A stretch of DNA of 12,366 bases from Campylobacter sp. Its GTDB lineage: Bacteria > Campylobacterota > Campylobacteria > Campylobacterales > Campylobacteraceae. Position numbers and translations under genes: made by a program. Location: contig JAILCJ010000226.1 in NCBI GenBank assembly GCA_024680445.1, positions 1 through 12,366 on the forward strand, read 5' to 3'. The notes beneath the pieces are model-generated. The model saw only the letters and a list, made by a program, of their open reading frames with translations. It made no database searches and was not told the DNA's origin. This document shows positions 1 through 7,351 of the stretch, piece by piece; positions within the stretch are counted from its first letter, which is position 1; each line of letters opens with the position of its first letter.

Positions 1-146
1 CAAAAAACAATAAAGTTATCAAATTTGATGCAAATTTATCGTGGCAATAAAAGCAAATTTTTGCTATAAAAGATTTTTATCTTGCTAGGTAATGTCGCCA
101 TAAAAAAGTATTTGGCAAAGGCAAAATTTATCCAAAGACACTAAAT
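1..146. other. Non-coding flank downstream of nth
   Basis: I see no supportable gene here. Every frame is broken by stops, and the short open stretches at the left edge could be the tail of a gene outside the window but have no recognisable content. The stretch holds a perfect 12-base palindrome ATCAAATTTGAT at 18-29, the same word repeated at the right end of the window. It also has two small AT-rich inverted repeats: AGCAAA/TTTGCT at 52-65 and AAGAT/ATCTT at 70-83. The latter could form a weak hairpin downstream of nth on the minus strand, but its 5-bp AT stem is too weak to call a terminator. Confidence 0.5.
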
Positions 147-779
147 TTATATGATTTTATCCTCGCTCTTGCAAAACTCCGACAAAAAGCACTCCTTGCA
201 TTTTGGCTTTGTTGCCTTACAGGTATAACGCCCAAAAAGCACCATGGCTTGGTGAAGTCTGCCAAGTTCGCTTTTAAAAATCCTTGTCAAGTCTTGCTCG
301 GTTGTGATAGGATCTTTTGCCTTGCTTAGCCCTAAACGATGTGAAACCCTAAAAACATGAGTATCAACCGCCATTACATTTGCTCCCGTGCCTTCAAGCA
401 TTACGACATGTGCGGTTTTTTGCCCTACTCCGGCTAAACTTTTCAAAGACTTTTCATCCAGCGGAATCTCTCCGCCAAAATCTTTTACCACGCTTTTTGC
501 CATTTTTATCAAATTTTCGGCTTTATTGTTAAAAAAACTGCAAGATTTTATAAGAAATTTAAGACTTTGGGGTTTTGCATTTGCTAGTTCATAAACATTA
601 GGATATGCTTCAAACAAGCTTGGCGTAATGAGATTCACCCTTTTATCGGTGCATTGTGCAGATAAGATCACAGCAACAATGAGTTCGTATAAATTTTCAA
701 ATTTAAGCTCACTTTTTGCGTCTTGAAAATGAAAAAGCAATAATTTTTTTATATTTTTTATATCATTTTTATTTTGCAT
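147..779 (-). CDS. nth: Endonuclease III (DNA glycosylase/AP lyase)
   Basis: Base-excision repair enzyme that removes oxidised pyrimidines from DNA and cleaves the abasic site by beta-elimination. The 210-residue length is normal for bacterial Nth. The helix-hairpin-helix SLAGVGQKTAHVV (about 114-126) carries the catalytic lysine K121. The following VDTHVFRVSHRLGL holds the catalytic aspartate D139. The C-terminal [4Fe-4S] ligands are C187, C194, C197 and C203, with the canonical C-X6-C-X2-C-X5-C spacing. LSAQCTD (39-45) is the usual N-terminal signature. The start at 779 is forced: an in-frame TAA lies 9 bases upstream and the next in-frame Met is residue 93. There is no Shine-Dalgarno sequence before the ATG, so the transcript may be leaderless or very short-leadered. 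It diverges from peb4, an arrangement I recall from C. jejuni (Cj0595c/Cj0596). Confidence 0.97.
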   Translation of the reverse strand: MQNKNDIKNIKKLLLFHFQDAKSELKFENLYELIVAVILSAQCTDKRVNLITPSLFEAYPNVYELANAKPQSLKFLIKSCSFFNNKAENLIKMAKSVVKDFGGEIPLDEKSLKSLAGVGQKTAHVVMLEGTGANVMAVDTHVFRVSHRLGLSKAKDPITTEQDLTRIFKSELGRLHQAMVLFGRYTCKATKPKCKECFLSEFCKSEDKII

Positions 780-785
780 TTTGAA

Positions 786-791
786 AGTTTA
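786..791 (-). promoter_or_regulatory. Candidate -10 box for nth
   Basis: On the minus strand a T-rich run leads into TTTTTTGCTAAACT, resembling the Campylobacter extended -10 (TTTGCTATAAT) with TAAACT as the hexamer. It lies only 6 bases before the nth ATG. Transcription would then begin at or next to the start codon, which fits the missing ribosome-binding site. The hexamer is a poor match, so this is tentative. Confidence 0.35.
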
Positions 792-821
792 GCAAAAAAT
801 CAACAATATTTAATCACTTTC

Positions 822-831
822 TTGCTATAAT
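822..831 (+). promoter_or_regulatory. Sigma-70 type -10 promoter for peb4 operon
   Basis: TTGCTATAAT is a near-perfect Campylobacter extended -10, with the TATAAT hexamer at 826-831. It sits 31 bases before the peb4 ATG and leaves a short leader with a good ribosome-binding site (AAGGA at 852-856). No -35 hexamer is evident, as is usual in this group. It is the only strong promoter visible ahead of the peb4-fba-motor-hisD run. Confidence 0.75.
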
Positions 832-862
832 GCCAAACTTATTTTATTTTTAAGGAATACAA

Positions 863-1681
863 ATGAAAAAAACTCTTATTTCTTCAGTATTGGCAATGAC
901 CCTTGCTTCTAGCCTTAGCGCAGCCGTTATCGCAACAGTAAATGGCGAAGCTGTCAACGACACAGAAGCAAACGCTTTACTTGCAGCAACTGCACCGGGT
1001 GCTAGTTACTCAAACCTTCCAGCTGACGCTAAAAAACGCGTTATTCAAAGCCTAGTTGATAGAAAACTTATCCTAAAAGAAGCTAAAGAAAAAGGCATAG
1101 AAAAAGATCCAGAGTACCTAAAAGCTCTTGATGGTGCTAAAAATGGCATCGCTATCGAAATTTATATGAAAAAAATCTTCGATTCACAAAAAGCAAGCGA
1201 TGCAGAAGCTAAAAAACTTTATGATGAAAACAAACAAGCTTTCAACCAACCAGCTCAAGCTCGTGCTAAACACATTTTGGTTGAAAAAGAAGCAGACGCA
1301 AAAAGCATAATCTCTGATCTTAAAAAACTTAGTGGCGATGCTAGAGATAAAAAATTCGCCGAACTAGCCGCTCAAAAATCAATAGACAAAGGTTCAGCAG
1401 CACAAGGTGGCGAACTTGGTTACTTCCCACAATCAGCCATGGTTAAAGAATTTTCAAATGCTGTTTTTGCTATGAAAAATGGTGAACTTTCAAGCAAACC
1501 TATAAAATCAAATTTCGGCTATCATGTTGTCATAAAACAAGACTTCAAACCAGCTGGTACTATACCATTTGATAAAATCAAAAAACAACTTTTAAACGAT
1601 GTAAAAATGCAAAAATTCCAAGCTCAAATGAAAACAAAAAGCGAGCAACTTCGTTCAAAAGCAAAAATCGAATACAAATAA
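863..1681 (+). CDS. peb4: PEB4/Cbf2-type periplasmic peptidyl-prolyl isomerase chaperone
   Basis: Periplasmic SurA-like foldase that assists outer-membrane protein assembly. In C. jejuni the homologue is the major antigen PEB4 (cell-binding factor 2), linked to adhesion and biofilm. The 272-residue protein starts with a Sec signal peptide (about 1-20, hydrophobic core LISSVLAMTLASSL, cleavage near LSA-A). A SurA-like helical N-domain follows (about 22-125). A parvulin PPIase domain spans about 132-226, with ARAKHILV (133-140), GGELGYF (182-188) and FGYHVV (218-223). A charged C-terminal helix (about 235-268) completes the SurA/PrsA-like chaperone lobe. Length matches PEB4. The start has an AAGGA ribosome-binding site 6 bases upstream. 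fba follows after 15 bases, the same neighbour I recall in C. jejuni, which strengthens the call over a generic parvulin. Confidence 0.93.
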   Translation: MKKTLISSVLAMTLASSLSAAVIATVNGEAVNDTEANALLAATAPGASYSNLPADAKKRVIQSLVDRKLILKEAKEKGIEKDPEYLKALDGAKNGIAIEIYMKKIFDSQKASDAEAKKLYDENKQAFNQPAQARAKHILVEKEADAKSIISDLKKLSGDARDKKFAELAAQKSIDKGSAAQGGELGYFPQSAMVKEFSNAVFAMKNGELSSKPIKSNFGYHVVIKQDFKPAGTIPFDKIKKQLLNDVKMQKFQAQMKTKSEQLRSKAKIEYK

Positions 1682-1696
1682 TATAAAGGATAAATA

Positions 1697-2761
1697 ATGG
1701 GAGCCTTAGATATCGTAAATGCCGGTGTCGTTCTCGGCGATGATGTAAGCAAACTTTATGCTTACGCAAAAGAAGAAGGATTTGCTATACCTGCTGTAAA
1801 TGTAGTCGGTTCAAACTCGTTAAACGCCGTTATGGAGGCTGCAAAAGTTGCAAATTCGCCCGTTATTATTCAATTTAGCAATGGTGGTGCTAGTTTTTTT
1901 GCAGGAAAAACTTGCCCCAATGCCGCCGTTTTGGGTGCCATAGCAGGTGCCCAACAAGCCCATTTATTAGCCCGTGAGTATAACATCCCTGTTATCCTTC
2001 ACACAGACCACGCAGCAAGAAAACTTTTGCCGTGGATAGACGAACTCATCGAGGCTTCTCGCAAATTTAAAAAAGCTCACGACAAGGCACTTTTTAGCTC
2101 GCACATGCTTGACCTTAGCGAAGAAAGTCTAAGCGAAAACATCAGCACTTGCGAAAAATACCTTAGCCAACTTAGCGAGCTTGGCATAAGCTTAGAAATA
2201 GAACTTGGCGTAACAGGTGGCGAAGAAGACGGCGTTGATAACACTAGTGTTGATAATGCCTTGCTTTACACTCAACCAGAAGATGTAGCTTTTGCTTATG
2301 AATCTTTGCTTAAAATCAGCGATAAATTCTCCATAGCTGCAAGTTTTGGCAATGTACACGGAGTTTATAAACCGGGAAATGTGGTTTTACGCCCAGAAAT
2401 TCTTAAAAATTCTCAAGAATATGTAGCCAAAAAATTTGCAACTTCTAGCAAAAAACCAGTAAATTTTGTCTTTCACGGTGGTAGCGGTAGCGAACTAAAA
2501 GATATCAAAAATGCCGTTAGTTACGGCGTTGTTAAGATGAATATCGACACCGATACTCAGTGGGCATTTTGGGACGGCGTAAGAACATATGAAGCAAAAA
2601 ATCGCGAATATTTGCAAGGACAAATCGGCAACCCAGAAGGCGACGACAAACCAAACAAAAAATATTATGACCCAAGAAAATGGCTAAGATCTGGCGAAGA
2701 AAGCATGGTTGCGAGATTGCAACGAGCTTTTAGCGATCTAAACTGCCTAAATAGGAACTAA
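1697..2761 (+). CDS. fba: Class II fructose-1,6-bisphosphate aldolase
   Basis: Zinc-dependent cytoplasmic aldolase interconverting fructose-1,6-bisphosphate with dihydroxyacetone phosphate and glyceraldehyde-3-phosphate. In Campylobacter, which generally lack phosphofructokinase, it serves mainly gluconeogenesis. At 354 residues it matches the E. coli FbaA-type enzyme (359). Visible active-site elements are D104-H105 in LHTDHAA (general acid/base and zinc ligand), E169 in LEIELGVTGGEEDGVDN, zinc ligands H221 (GNVHGVYKPG) and H260 (FVFHGGSGS), the phosphate-binding GGSGS loop (261-265), and NIDTDTQ (282-288). The start has AAGGA 6 bases upstream. The next gene begins 3 bases after the stop, so expression is tied to the membrane-protein pair that follows. 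Confidence 0.97.
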   Translation: MGALDIVNAGVVLGDDVSKLYAYAKEEGFAIPAVNVVGSNSLNAVMEAAKVANSPVIIQFSNGGASFFAGKTCPNAAVLGAIAGAQQAHLLAREYNIPVILHTDHAARKLLPWIDELIEASRKFKKAHDKALFSSHMLDLSEESLSENISTCEKYLSQLSELGISLEIELGVTGGEEDGVDNTSVDNALLYTQPEDVAFAYESLLKISDKFSIAASFGNVHGVYKPGNVVLRPEILKNSQEYVAKKFATSSKKPVNFVFHGGSGSELKDIKNAVSYGVVKMNIDTDTQWAFWDGVRTYEAKNREYLQGQIGNPEGDDKPNKKYYDPRKWLRSGEESMVARLQRAFSDLNCLNRN

Positions 2762-2764
2762 AAT

Positions 2765-4072
2765 ATGGCAAACTTTAACTCCACAACTTCATCAAATGAG
2801 CAAAATTTCGGCTCACCGCTAACTTATTTTAAGATAGTAGCTTTACCGATTTTAATCTTTATCCTTTTGGTGCTTGGCTTTTTAAAGCTTATACCTTTTA
2901 AAGTAGGACTACAAACGATAATAATATCTGGCTTTATCTTACTTATAGCTCTATTTTTTGCAAGACACAATGCTTATTTAGCTTTTGCAAAACTAGAACA
3001 AAAAAGCGATGAATTTAAACTATGTCTTAAAAATTTTATCATGTCACATTTGTTAGACATAGCTGGTACGCAAAAATCAAATGTCAAATTTGATGAATTT
3101 TTTGATGATTATGTGGTAGTTTTACGCAACGACCATGCCGCAAATATTGCCGCTGCCTGCTTCGCATTACTAGGAATTTTAGGCACTTTTATAAGTATAG
3201 CCTTATCTTTACCTTCGTTTAGCTCAAACAACGCCATAGGTTTAGAAAAAGAAATAGCTAGCCTATTAAGCGGAGTTGGCACGGCATTTTATATTTCAAT
3301 TTTTGGCATATTTTTATCGCTTTGGTGGATATTTTTTGAAAAAATAGGTCAAGCTAAATTTGATATTTTTTACAGAGAACAAAAAGCGAAAAGTCGCGAG
3401 TTTTTCTGGCAAAAAGACGAACTAGAACAAAGATTCATGCAAATGACTGCAAGACATTTTGAAGACATAAGAACAGTCTTTGCAAGGATAAGTGATGAGG
3501 AATTTTTCACGAATCTTGATCGTGTCATAGGCAACAAATTTGATTCATATAAAAGCCTTCAAGCCCTTGAACAAAAAATCATCTCCGAAGCCCAAGTTAG
3601 GGTCGATCAAAATATCAGACTACTTAGCAAAGCTCAGTCAAAACAAGAGGAATTCCTTAAAACAAATAGCAATATTTTAAATGCTATCAACGACTTTAAC
3701 GAAGGTTTAAAAGGCGTGGAATTCAAATTTTCAACCCAATACAACAGGCTAAACGATTTGATGCAAGAGCGTATGGATTCGCTTGATAAAAATGTTGTCA
3801 AATTTGATAATAGCCTAAAAACTCTGGATTTGAGTCTAAAAAGCTTTAGTATAAAAATACTTGAAGAGCAAAACCGCACCATGGACGCATTTAAAAATTC
3901 TATGCTCGAAGGCATAAACGCCTTTAAGGTGATTTACGAGCAAGAACTCCCAAGCCAAAATGACGAAAAAAGATCAGAAATGCTTGATGAGTTAAAAGAA
4001 AGTGCCGCCCAACTCGATGTTGAAGTCGAAGAAATAATCAAAACCATAGAAACGCAAGATGAAGATAAATAA
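2765..4072 (+). CDS. MotA/TolQ/ExbB-like proton-channel protein with long cytoplasmic tail
   Basis: Predicted inner-membrane subunit of a non-flagellar ion-driven motor or stator-like complex, paired with the next gene. I see four hydrophobic segments: about 22-44, 48-66, 125-148 and 168-191. The last two, with ALLGILGTFISIALS and SGVGTAFYISIFGIFLSLWW, match the channel-lining pair of MotA/TolQ/ExbB proteins, including threonines (T141, T173) in the usual polar positions. Residues from about 195 to 435 form a charged, heptad-like cytoplasmic tail, much longer than in TolQ or ExbB and reminiscent of ZorA-type proteins. It appears to correspond to C. jejuni Cj0598, of unknown function. An AGGAA site (2753-2757) precedes the ATG. 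The gene starts 3 bases after fba and overlaps its partner by 14 bases. Family placement is from sequence features; its specific role is not known. Confidence 0.8.
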   Translation: MANFNSTTSSNEQNFGSPLTYFKIVALPILIFILLVLGFLKLIPFKVGLQTIIISGFILLIALFFARHNAYLAFAKLEQKSDEFKLCLKNFIMSHLLDIAGTQKSNVKFDEFFDDYVVVLRNDHAANIAAACFALLGILGTFISIALSLPSFSSNNAIGLEKEIASLLSGVGTAFYISIFGIFLSLWWIFFEKIGQAKFDIFYREQKAKSREFFWQKDELEQRFMQMTARHFEDIRTVFARISDEEFFTNLDRVIGNKFDSYKSLQALEQKIISEAQVRVDQNIRLLSKAQSKQEEFLKTNSNILNAINDFNEGLKGVEFKFSTQYNRLNDLMQERMDSLDKNVVKFDNSLKTLDLSLKSFSIKILEEQNRTMDAFKNSMLEGINAFKVIYEQELPSQNDEKRSEMLDELKESAAQLDVEVEEIIKTIETQDEDK

Positions 4073-5153
4073 AACAAACAGTGAAAAAGCCTTTTGGATC
4101 TCGTATGCAAATTTGATGGCAACTTTATTTTTTGCCTTTTTGCTTGTCATTAGTGGCGTAGTCGTTAAATACTTGCTATCTCAAAAAGAAATGGCAAGCA
4201 AAAACGAAAGCATAATAAAAAGCCTTGAAAATTCCAAAGACGAAAAAGGCAAAAATTTAAGCTACGAAAGGCTAAATGCCGTGCTAAAAGCCGAACTTGC
4301 AAAAATGCATAGCCTAAATTCAGAGCTTACAAACAAAAACAAAGTCTTAAATGACGAATTAAACGGACTTAAAAACAATATCACAAAACTAAACGAACAA
4401 AACACAGGTGCAAACAAATCTATACTTTCATTGCAAGATAAAAATGACGATCTAAACTCGTCACTTTCGGCATTGCAAACAAAAATTTCAAGTCTAAACA
4501 ATCAACTTGAAGCAAATAAAAAAAGTCTAAATGACGCAAATAGCACAAATGAGCAAATTATCGCAAATTTACAAAGTCAGTTAAAAGATAAAATAAACGA
4601 TATCAACTCTCTTTCAAAAGACCTAAACTCCACGAAAGAGCAATTTAAAAAATTAACCGAAATTCGAGGTAAAATCATCACAGCTCTTAAAGAAAAACTC
4701 GGAGATGACGCAGATATAGACCCAAAAACTGGTGTGCTTAGGCTAAGCTCATCTATCTTGTTTGATAGAGCCAAATTTGAACTAAAAGACGCTTACAAAG
4801 ACGAGTTAAAATCCACTCTTGATAAGTATTTTGACGTGCTTTTAAATGACACAAGCATAAACAAATATATAGAACAAATCGTTATAGAAGGCTTTACAGA
4901 TAGCGACGGCACCTATCTTAGAAACCTAGAACTTAGCCAAAAACGAGCTTATTCTGTAATGGATTTTATAAATTCATACAACAAAGACAAAAAACTTCGC
5001 CAACTGCTTATAGCAAGCGGTAGAAGCTATAACAACCTTATCATGAAAGACGGCGTAGAAGACAAAGAAGCTTCAAGACGCATAGAAATCAAATTTAACA
5101 TTTCTAACAAAGAAACGATTGAAAGAATCGAAAAATTCTTAAACAAAAAATGA
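4059..5153 (+). CDS. MotB/OmpA-family peptidoglycan-binding motor partner with coiled coil
   Basis: Predicted partner of the preceding channel-like protein, anchored in the inner membrane and reaching to peptidoglycan. A single N-terminal membrane helix (about 12-40) begins with AFWISYANLMATLFF, the MotB/ZorB plug-helix pattern. The position that is the essential Asp in MotB (YAD) is Asn here (N18, codon AAT at 4110-4112), and the helix has no other acidic residue. A long coiled coil (about 46-210) follows, with repeated LN/LQ/SLN heptad-like patterns. An OmpA-like domain (about 225-350) carries IEGFTDSDGTYLRNLELSQKR and ASRRIEIKF. D281 and R296 have the 15-residue spacing of the diaminopimelate-binding Asp/Arg pair in OmpA. 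The start lies inside the upstream gene (14-base overlap) without a clear ribosome-binding site, suggesting translational coupling. It appears to correspond to C. jejuni Cj0599. Confidence 0.85.
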   Translation: MKINKTNSEKAFWISYANLMATLFFAFLLVISGVVVKYLLSQKEMASKNESIIKSLENSKDEKGKNLSYERLNAVLKAELAKMHSLNSELTNKNKVLNDELNGLKNNITKLNEQNTGANKSILSLQDKNDDLNSSLSALQTKISSLNNQLEANKKSLNDANSTNEQIIANLQSQLKDKINDINSLSKDLNSTKEQFKKLTEIRGKIITALKEKLGDDADIDPKTGVLRLSSSILFDRAKFELKDAYKDELKSTLDKYFDVLLNDTSINKYIEQIVIEGFTDSDGTYLRNLELSQKRAYSVMDFINSYNKDKKLRQLLIASGRSYNNLIMKDGVEDKEASRRIEIKFNISNKETIERIEKFLNKK

Positions 5154-6022
5154 TAGAAAAATTTAAATTTCGTGGGCGGGATTTTTGGATTTTAAGGGAC
5201 GATTTACTTGGTGTTTTTAATGGCAACAAAGCAAGAAAACTAAAATACTACCAAAACGCTGATTTATCTAATTATGACGGCATAGTCTCTCACGGAAACG
5301 CCCAGTCAAACGCCATGTATGCTTTAAGCGTTTTTGCCAAGCAAAAAAATTTACAATTTCACTTTTGCCTTTCGCATATAGACAAAAATCTAGCTCTCTC
5401 ACCTTGCGGAAATTTCAAATTTGCCTTGCAAAATGGCATGAAATTTTATGTTGATTTGCAAAGAGAAAAACTTGCCAAAAAATTAGCAGATGAGAAAAAT
5501 TTGCTTTATATCCCAGAGGGCGTTGCCTGTAAAAACGCCGAATTTGGTTTTATAGATCAGGCAAAAGAGATTAAAGATTTTAGCCAAAAAAATGGACTTA
5601 GTTTTGACATTTTCTTACCAAGCGGAACGGGTACAAGTGCGGCATTTTTAGCAAAAAATATAGACTTTGATGTATACACTTGCCCTTGCGTTGGCGATAG
5701 TTTTTATCTAAAAGAGCAAATTTCAAAGCTAGATCCAAACTCAAAGGTTAGAATTTTAAATCCACCAAAAAAATATCATTTTGCAAAACCAAAAGCCGAA
5801 CTTTATCAAATTTGGCATGAAATTTGCGATGAAAATAAGATAGAATTTGAACTTATTTATGATCCAGTTGGATTTTTAACGCTAGAAAAAAATTTACAAA
5901 TTTTTAAAAAAGCCGTTTTATACATACATCAAGGTGGAATTTTGGGTAACCAAAGCCAAATTTCAAGATACGAAAAACTAAATTTAAAGGATAAAAATGA
6001 AAATTTTAAACTCCAACGATGA
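5150..6022 (+). CDS. PLP-dependent ACC deaminase/D-cysteine desulfhydrase family enzyme
   Basis: Fold-type II pyridoxal-phosphate enzyme of the 1-aminocyclopropane-1-carboxylate deaminase/D-cysteine desulfhydrase family. NGNKARKLKYY (24-34) is the family's Schiff-base segment, with K27 in the position of the PLP lysine. SHGNAQSNA (47-55) is the substrate-carboxylate/PLP-ring loop. SGTGTSAA (158-165) is the phosphate-binding loop, and HQGGILGN (260-267) is the C-terminal active-site stretch. At 290 residues it is shorter than typical ACC deaminases (about 330), with a compact N-terminus. The substrate cannot be told from sequence; desulfhydration of D-cysteine or a related amino acid is more likely than ACC breakdown in such a bacterium. 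The start overlaps the previous stop as ATGA, with no separate ribosome-binding site. The 3' end overlaps hisD by 26 bases. Confidence 0.83.
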   Translation: MIEKFKFRGRDFWILRDDLLGVFNGNKARKLKYYQNADLSNYDGIVSHGNAQSNAMYALSVFAKQKNLQFHFCLSHIDKNLALSPCGNFKFALQNGMKFYVDLQREKLAKKLADEKNLLYIPEGVACKNAEFGFIDQAKEIKDFSQKNGLSFDIFLPSGTGTSAAFLAKNIDFDVYTCPCVGDSFYLKEQISKLDPNSKVRILNPPKKYHFAKPKAELYQIWHEICDENKIEFELIYDPVGFLTLEKNLQIFKKAVLYIHQGGILGNQSQISRYEKLNLKDKNENFKLQR

Positions 6023-7298
6023 AAACTTTAAAAGCGAATTTGACAAACTTGTTCATCGCTCAGATATGGATATGTCAAAGGTTACGCCCATAGTTTTAGG
6101 CATCATAGACGAGGTTAAAAGCGGTGGCGATAATGCTCTCATGGCTCAAATCGCCAAATTTGATCGCTGGGAACCTAAAAAAAGCGAAGACTTAAAAATC
6201 TCGCCAGAAGAAATGAAAAAGGCTTATGACGAGCTAAGTGACGAGCTAAGAAACGCCCTAAATCTAGCCTTTACGCGTATAAAAAACTATCACGAACACT
6301 CCAAACCGCAAACTTGGATAAAAGATGACGGCATAGGCAACGAGCTTGGAGCAAAATTTACGCCAGTAGATAGAGCAGGACTTTACATACCCGGTGGCAA
6401 GGCAGCCTACCCTAGTTCATTGCTGATGAACGCCATACCAGCCATAGTTGCTGGCGTTAGCGATATAACGGTTTGTACCCCGGCTATCGAAGGCGTGGTA
6501 AATCATTTACTACTTGCCGCCATGCACCTTTGTGCCATCAAAAACGCTTATAAAATTGGTGGTGCAAGTGCGATAGCCGCCATGGCTTACGGCACAAAAA
6601 GCATAGCAAAGGTCGATGTTATCACGGGTCCTGGCAATATCTTTGTAGCAACGGCAAAAAAACTTGTTTTTGGTGATGTAAATATCGACATGATAGCAGG
6701 TCCGAGCGAAATTGGCGTTATAGCAAACGACGATGCAAATCCTAGACACATAGCCATTGATTTGCTTAGTCAAGCCGAGCATGACGAACTTGCAAGTAGT
6801 TTCTTGCTAACTCCGAGCAAAAATTTTGCCAAAGAAGTCGAAAAACATATCCAAAACGAACTAAGCAGTTTAAAACGCGAAAAAATCGCAAGAACTAGCA
6901 TAGAAAACAAAGGTGCTATCGTGATTTGCAAAGACATGAACGAGTGCGTAACTTTGATGAACGAGTTAGCGGTTGAACACCTTGAAATCGCAACAAACGA
7001 CGCCTTGGAATATATGGATAAAATCAAACACGCCGGAGCCATATTTTTTGGACACTACACGCCAGAAGCCATGGGGGATTATTTAGCAGGACCAAATCAC
7101 ACCTTGCCAACAGGCGGAAGTGCTAAATTTTATTCGCCGCTTGGAGTTGAAAATTTCATGAAAAAAAGCTCCATTATTATCATGAAAAAGCAAGGTTTTG
7201 TAAAGGTGGCAAAAGAATGTATGGCACTTGCAAATGCCGAGGGTTTAGGAGCCCACGAACGCTCTGTAAAAGTCCGTTTCGATGAACTTGAAAGCTAA
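5997..7298 (+). CDS. hisD: Histidinol dehydrogenase
   Basis: Catalyses the last two steps of histidine synthesis, oxidising L-histidinol to L-histidine with two NAD+; cytoplasmic and zinc-dependent. At 433 residues it is full length. Zinc ligands fall where expected: Q259 and H262 (LLSQAEHDE), D361 (MGDYLAGPNHTLPTGG) and H420 (GLGAHERSV). The catalytic pair E327-H328 lies in LAVEHLEI. NAD-binding and substrate loops IPGGKAAYPSS and VITGPGNIFVATAKK are intact, as is AGPSEIGVIA. AAAGGA (5986-5991) lies 5 bases upstream of the ATG, within the end of the preceding gene. No other his genes lie in the window, so here hisD rides in the peb4-fba transcript rather than in a his operon. Confidence 0.97.
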   Translation: MKILNSNDENFKSEFDKLVHRSDMDMSKVTPIVLGIIDEVKSGGDNALMAQIAKFDRWEPKKSEDLKISPEEMKKAYDELSDELRNALNLAFTRIKNYHEHSKPQTWIKDDGIGNELGAKFTPVDRAGLYIPGGKAAYPSSLLMNAIPAIVAGVSDITVCTPAIEGVVNHLLLAAMHLCAIKNAYKIGGASAIAAMAYGTKSIAKVDVITGPGNIFVATAKKLVFGDVNIDMIAGPSEIGVIANDDANPRHIAIDLLSQAEHDELASSFLLTPSKNFAKEVEKHIQNELSSLKREKIARTSIENKGAIVICKDMNECVTLMNELAVEHLEIATNDALEYMDKIKHAGAIFFGHYTPEAMGDYLAGPNHTLPTGGSAKFYSPLGVENFMKKSSIIIMKKQGFVKVAKECMALANAEGLGAHERSVKVRFDELES

Positions 7299-7302
7299 AA
7301 TT

Positions 7303-7324
7303 TATAATTAAGAGAGTATTATAA
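7303..7324 (+). promoter_or_regulatory. Candidate -10 boxes for flaC
   Basis: The 53-base gap between hisD and flaC holds TATAAT at 7303-7308 and TATTATAA at 7317-7324, either of which could be a -10 element for flaC. I see no convincing sigma-28 (CGATWT) or sigma-54 (GG-N10-GC) motif. The flagellin-like gene may therefore use a housekeeping promoter, read through from hisD, or both. A ribosome-binding site AGGAG (7341-7345) sits 6 bases before the ATG. Confidence 0.4.
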
Positions 7325-7351
7325 GGGAAATTTTTTCATGAGGAGTTTAAG

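Noticed and set aside
70..83. Terminator for nth
   Set aside because: The AAGAT/ATCTT hairpin has a 5-bp AT-rich stem and only a short T tract, too weak to call.
2765..5153. Complete Zorya anti-phage defence system
   Set aside because: Only the ZorA/ZorB-like motor pair is present. The following genes are a PLP enzyme and hisD, with no ZorC/ZorD helicase or ZorE nuclease, and the context is conserved chromosomal housekeeping.
6510..7042. Antisense open frames over hisD and similar ones over fba, flaC and the reductase
   Set aside because: They lie opposite strongly conserved genes, have no recognisable motifs or ribosome-binding sites, and their composition follows from the sense codons.
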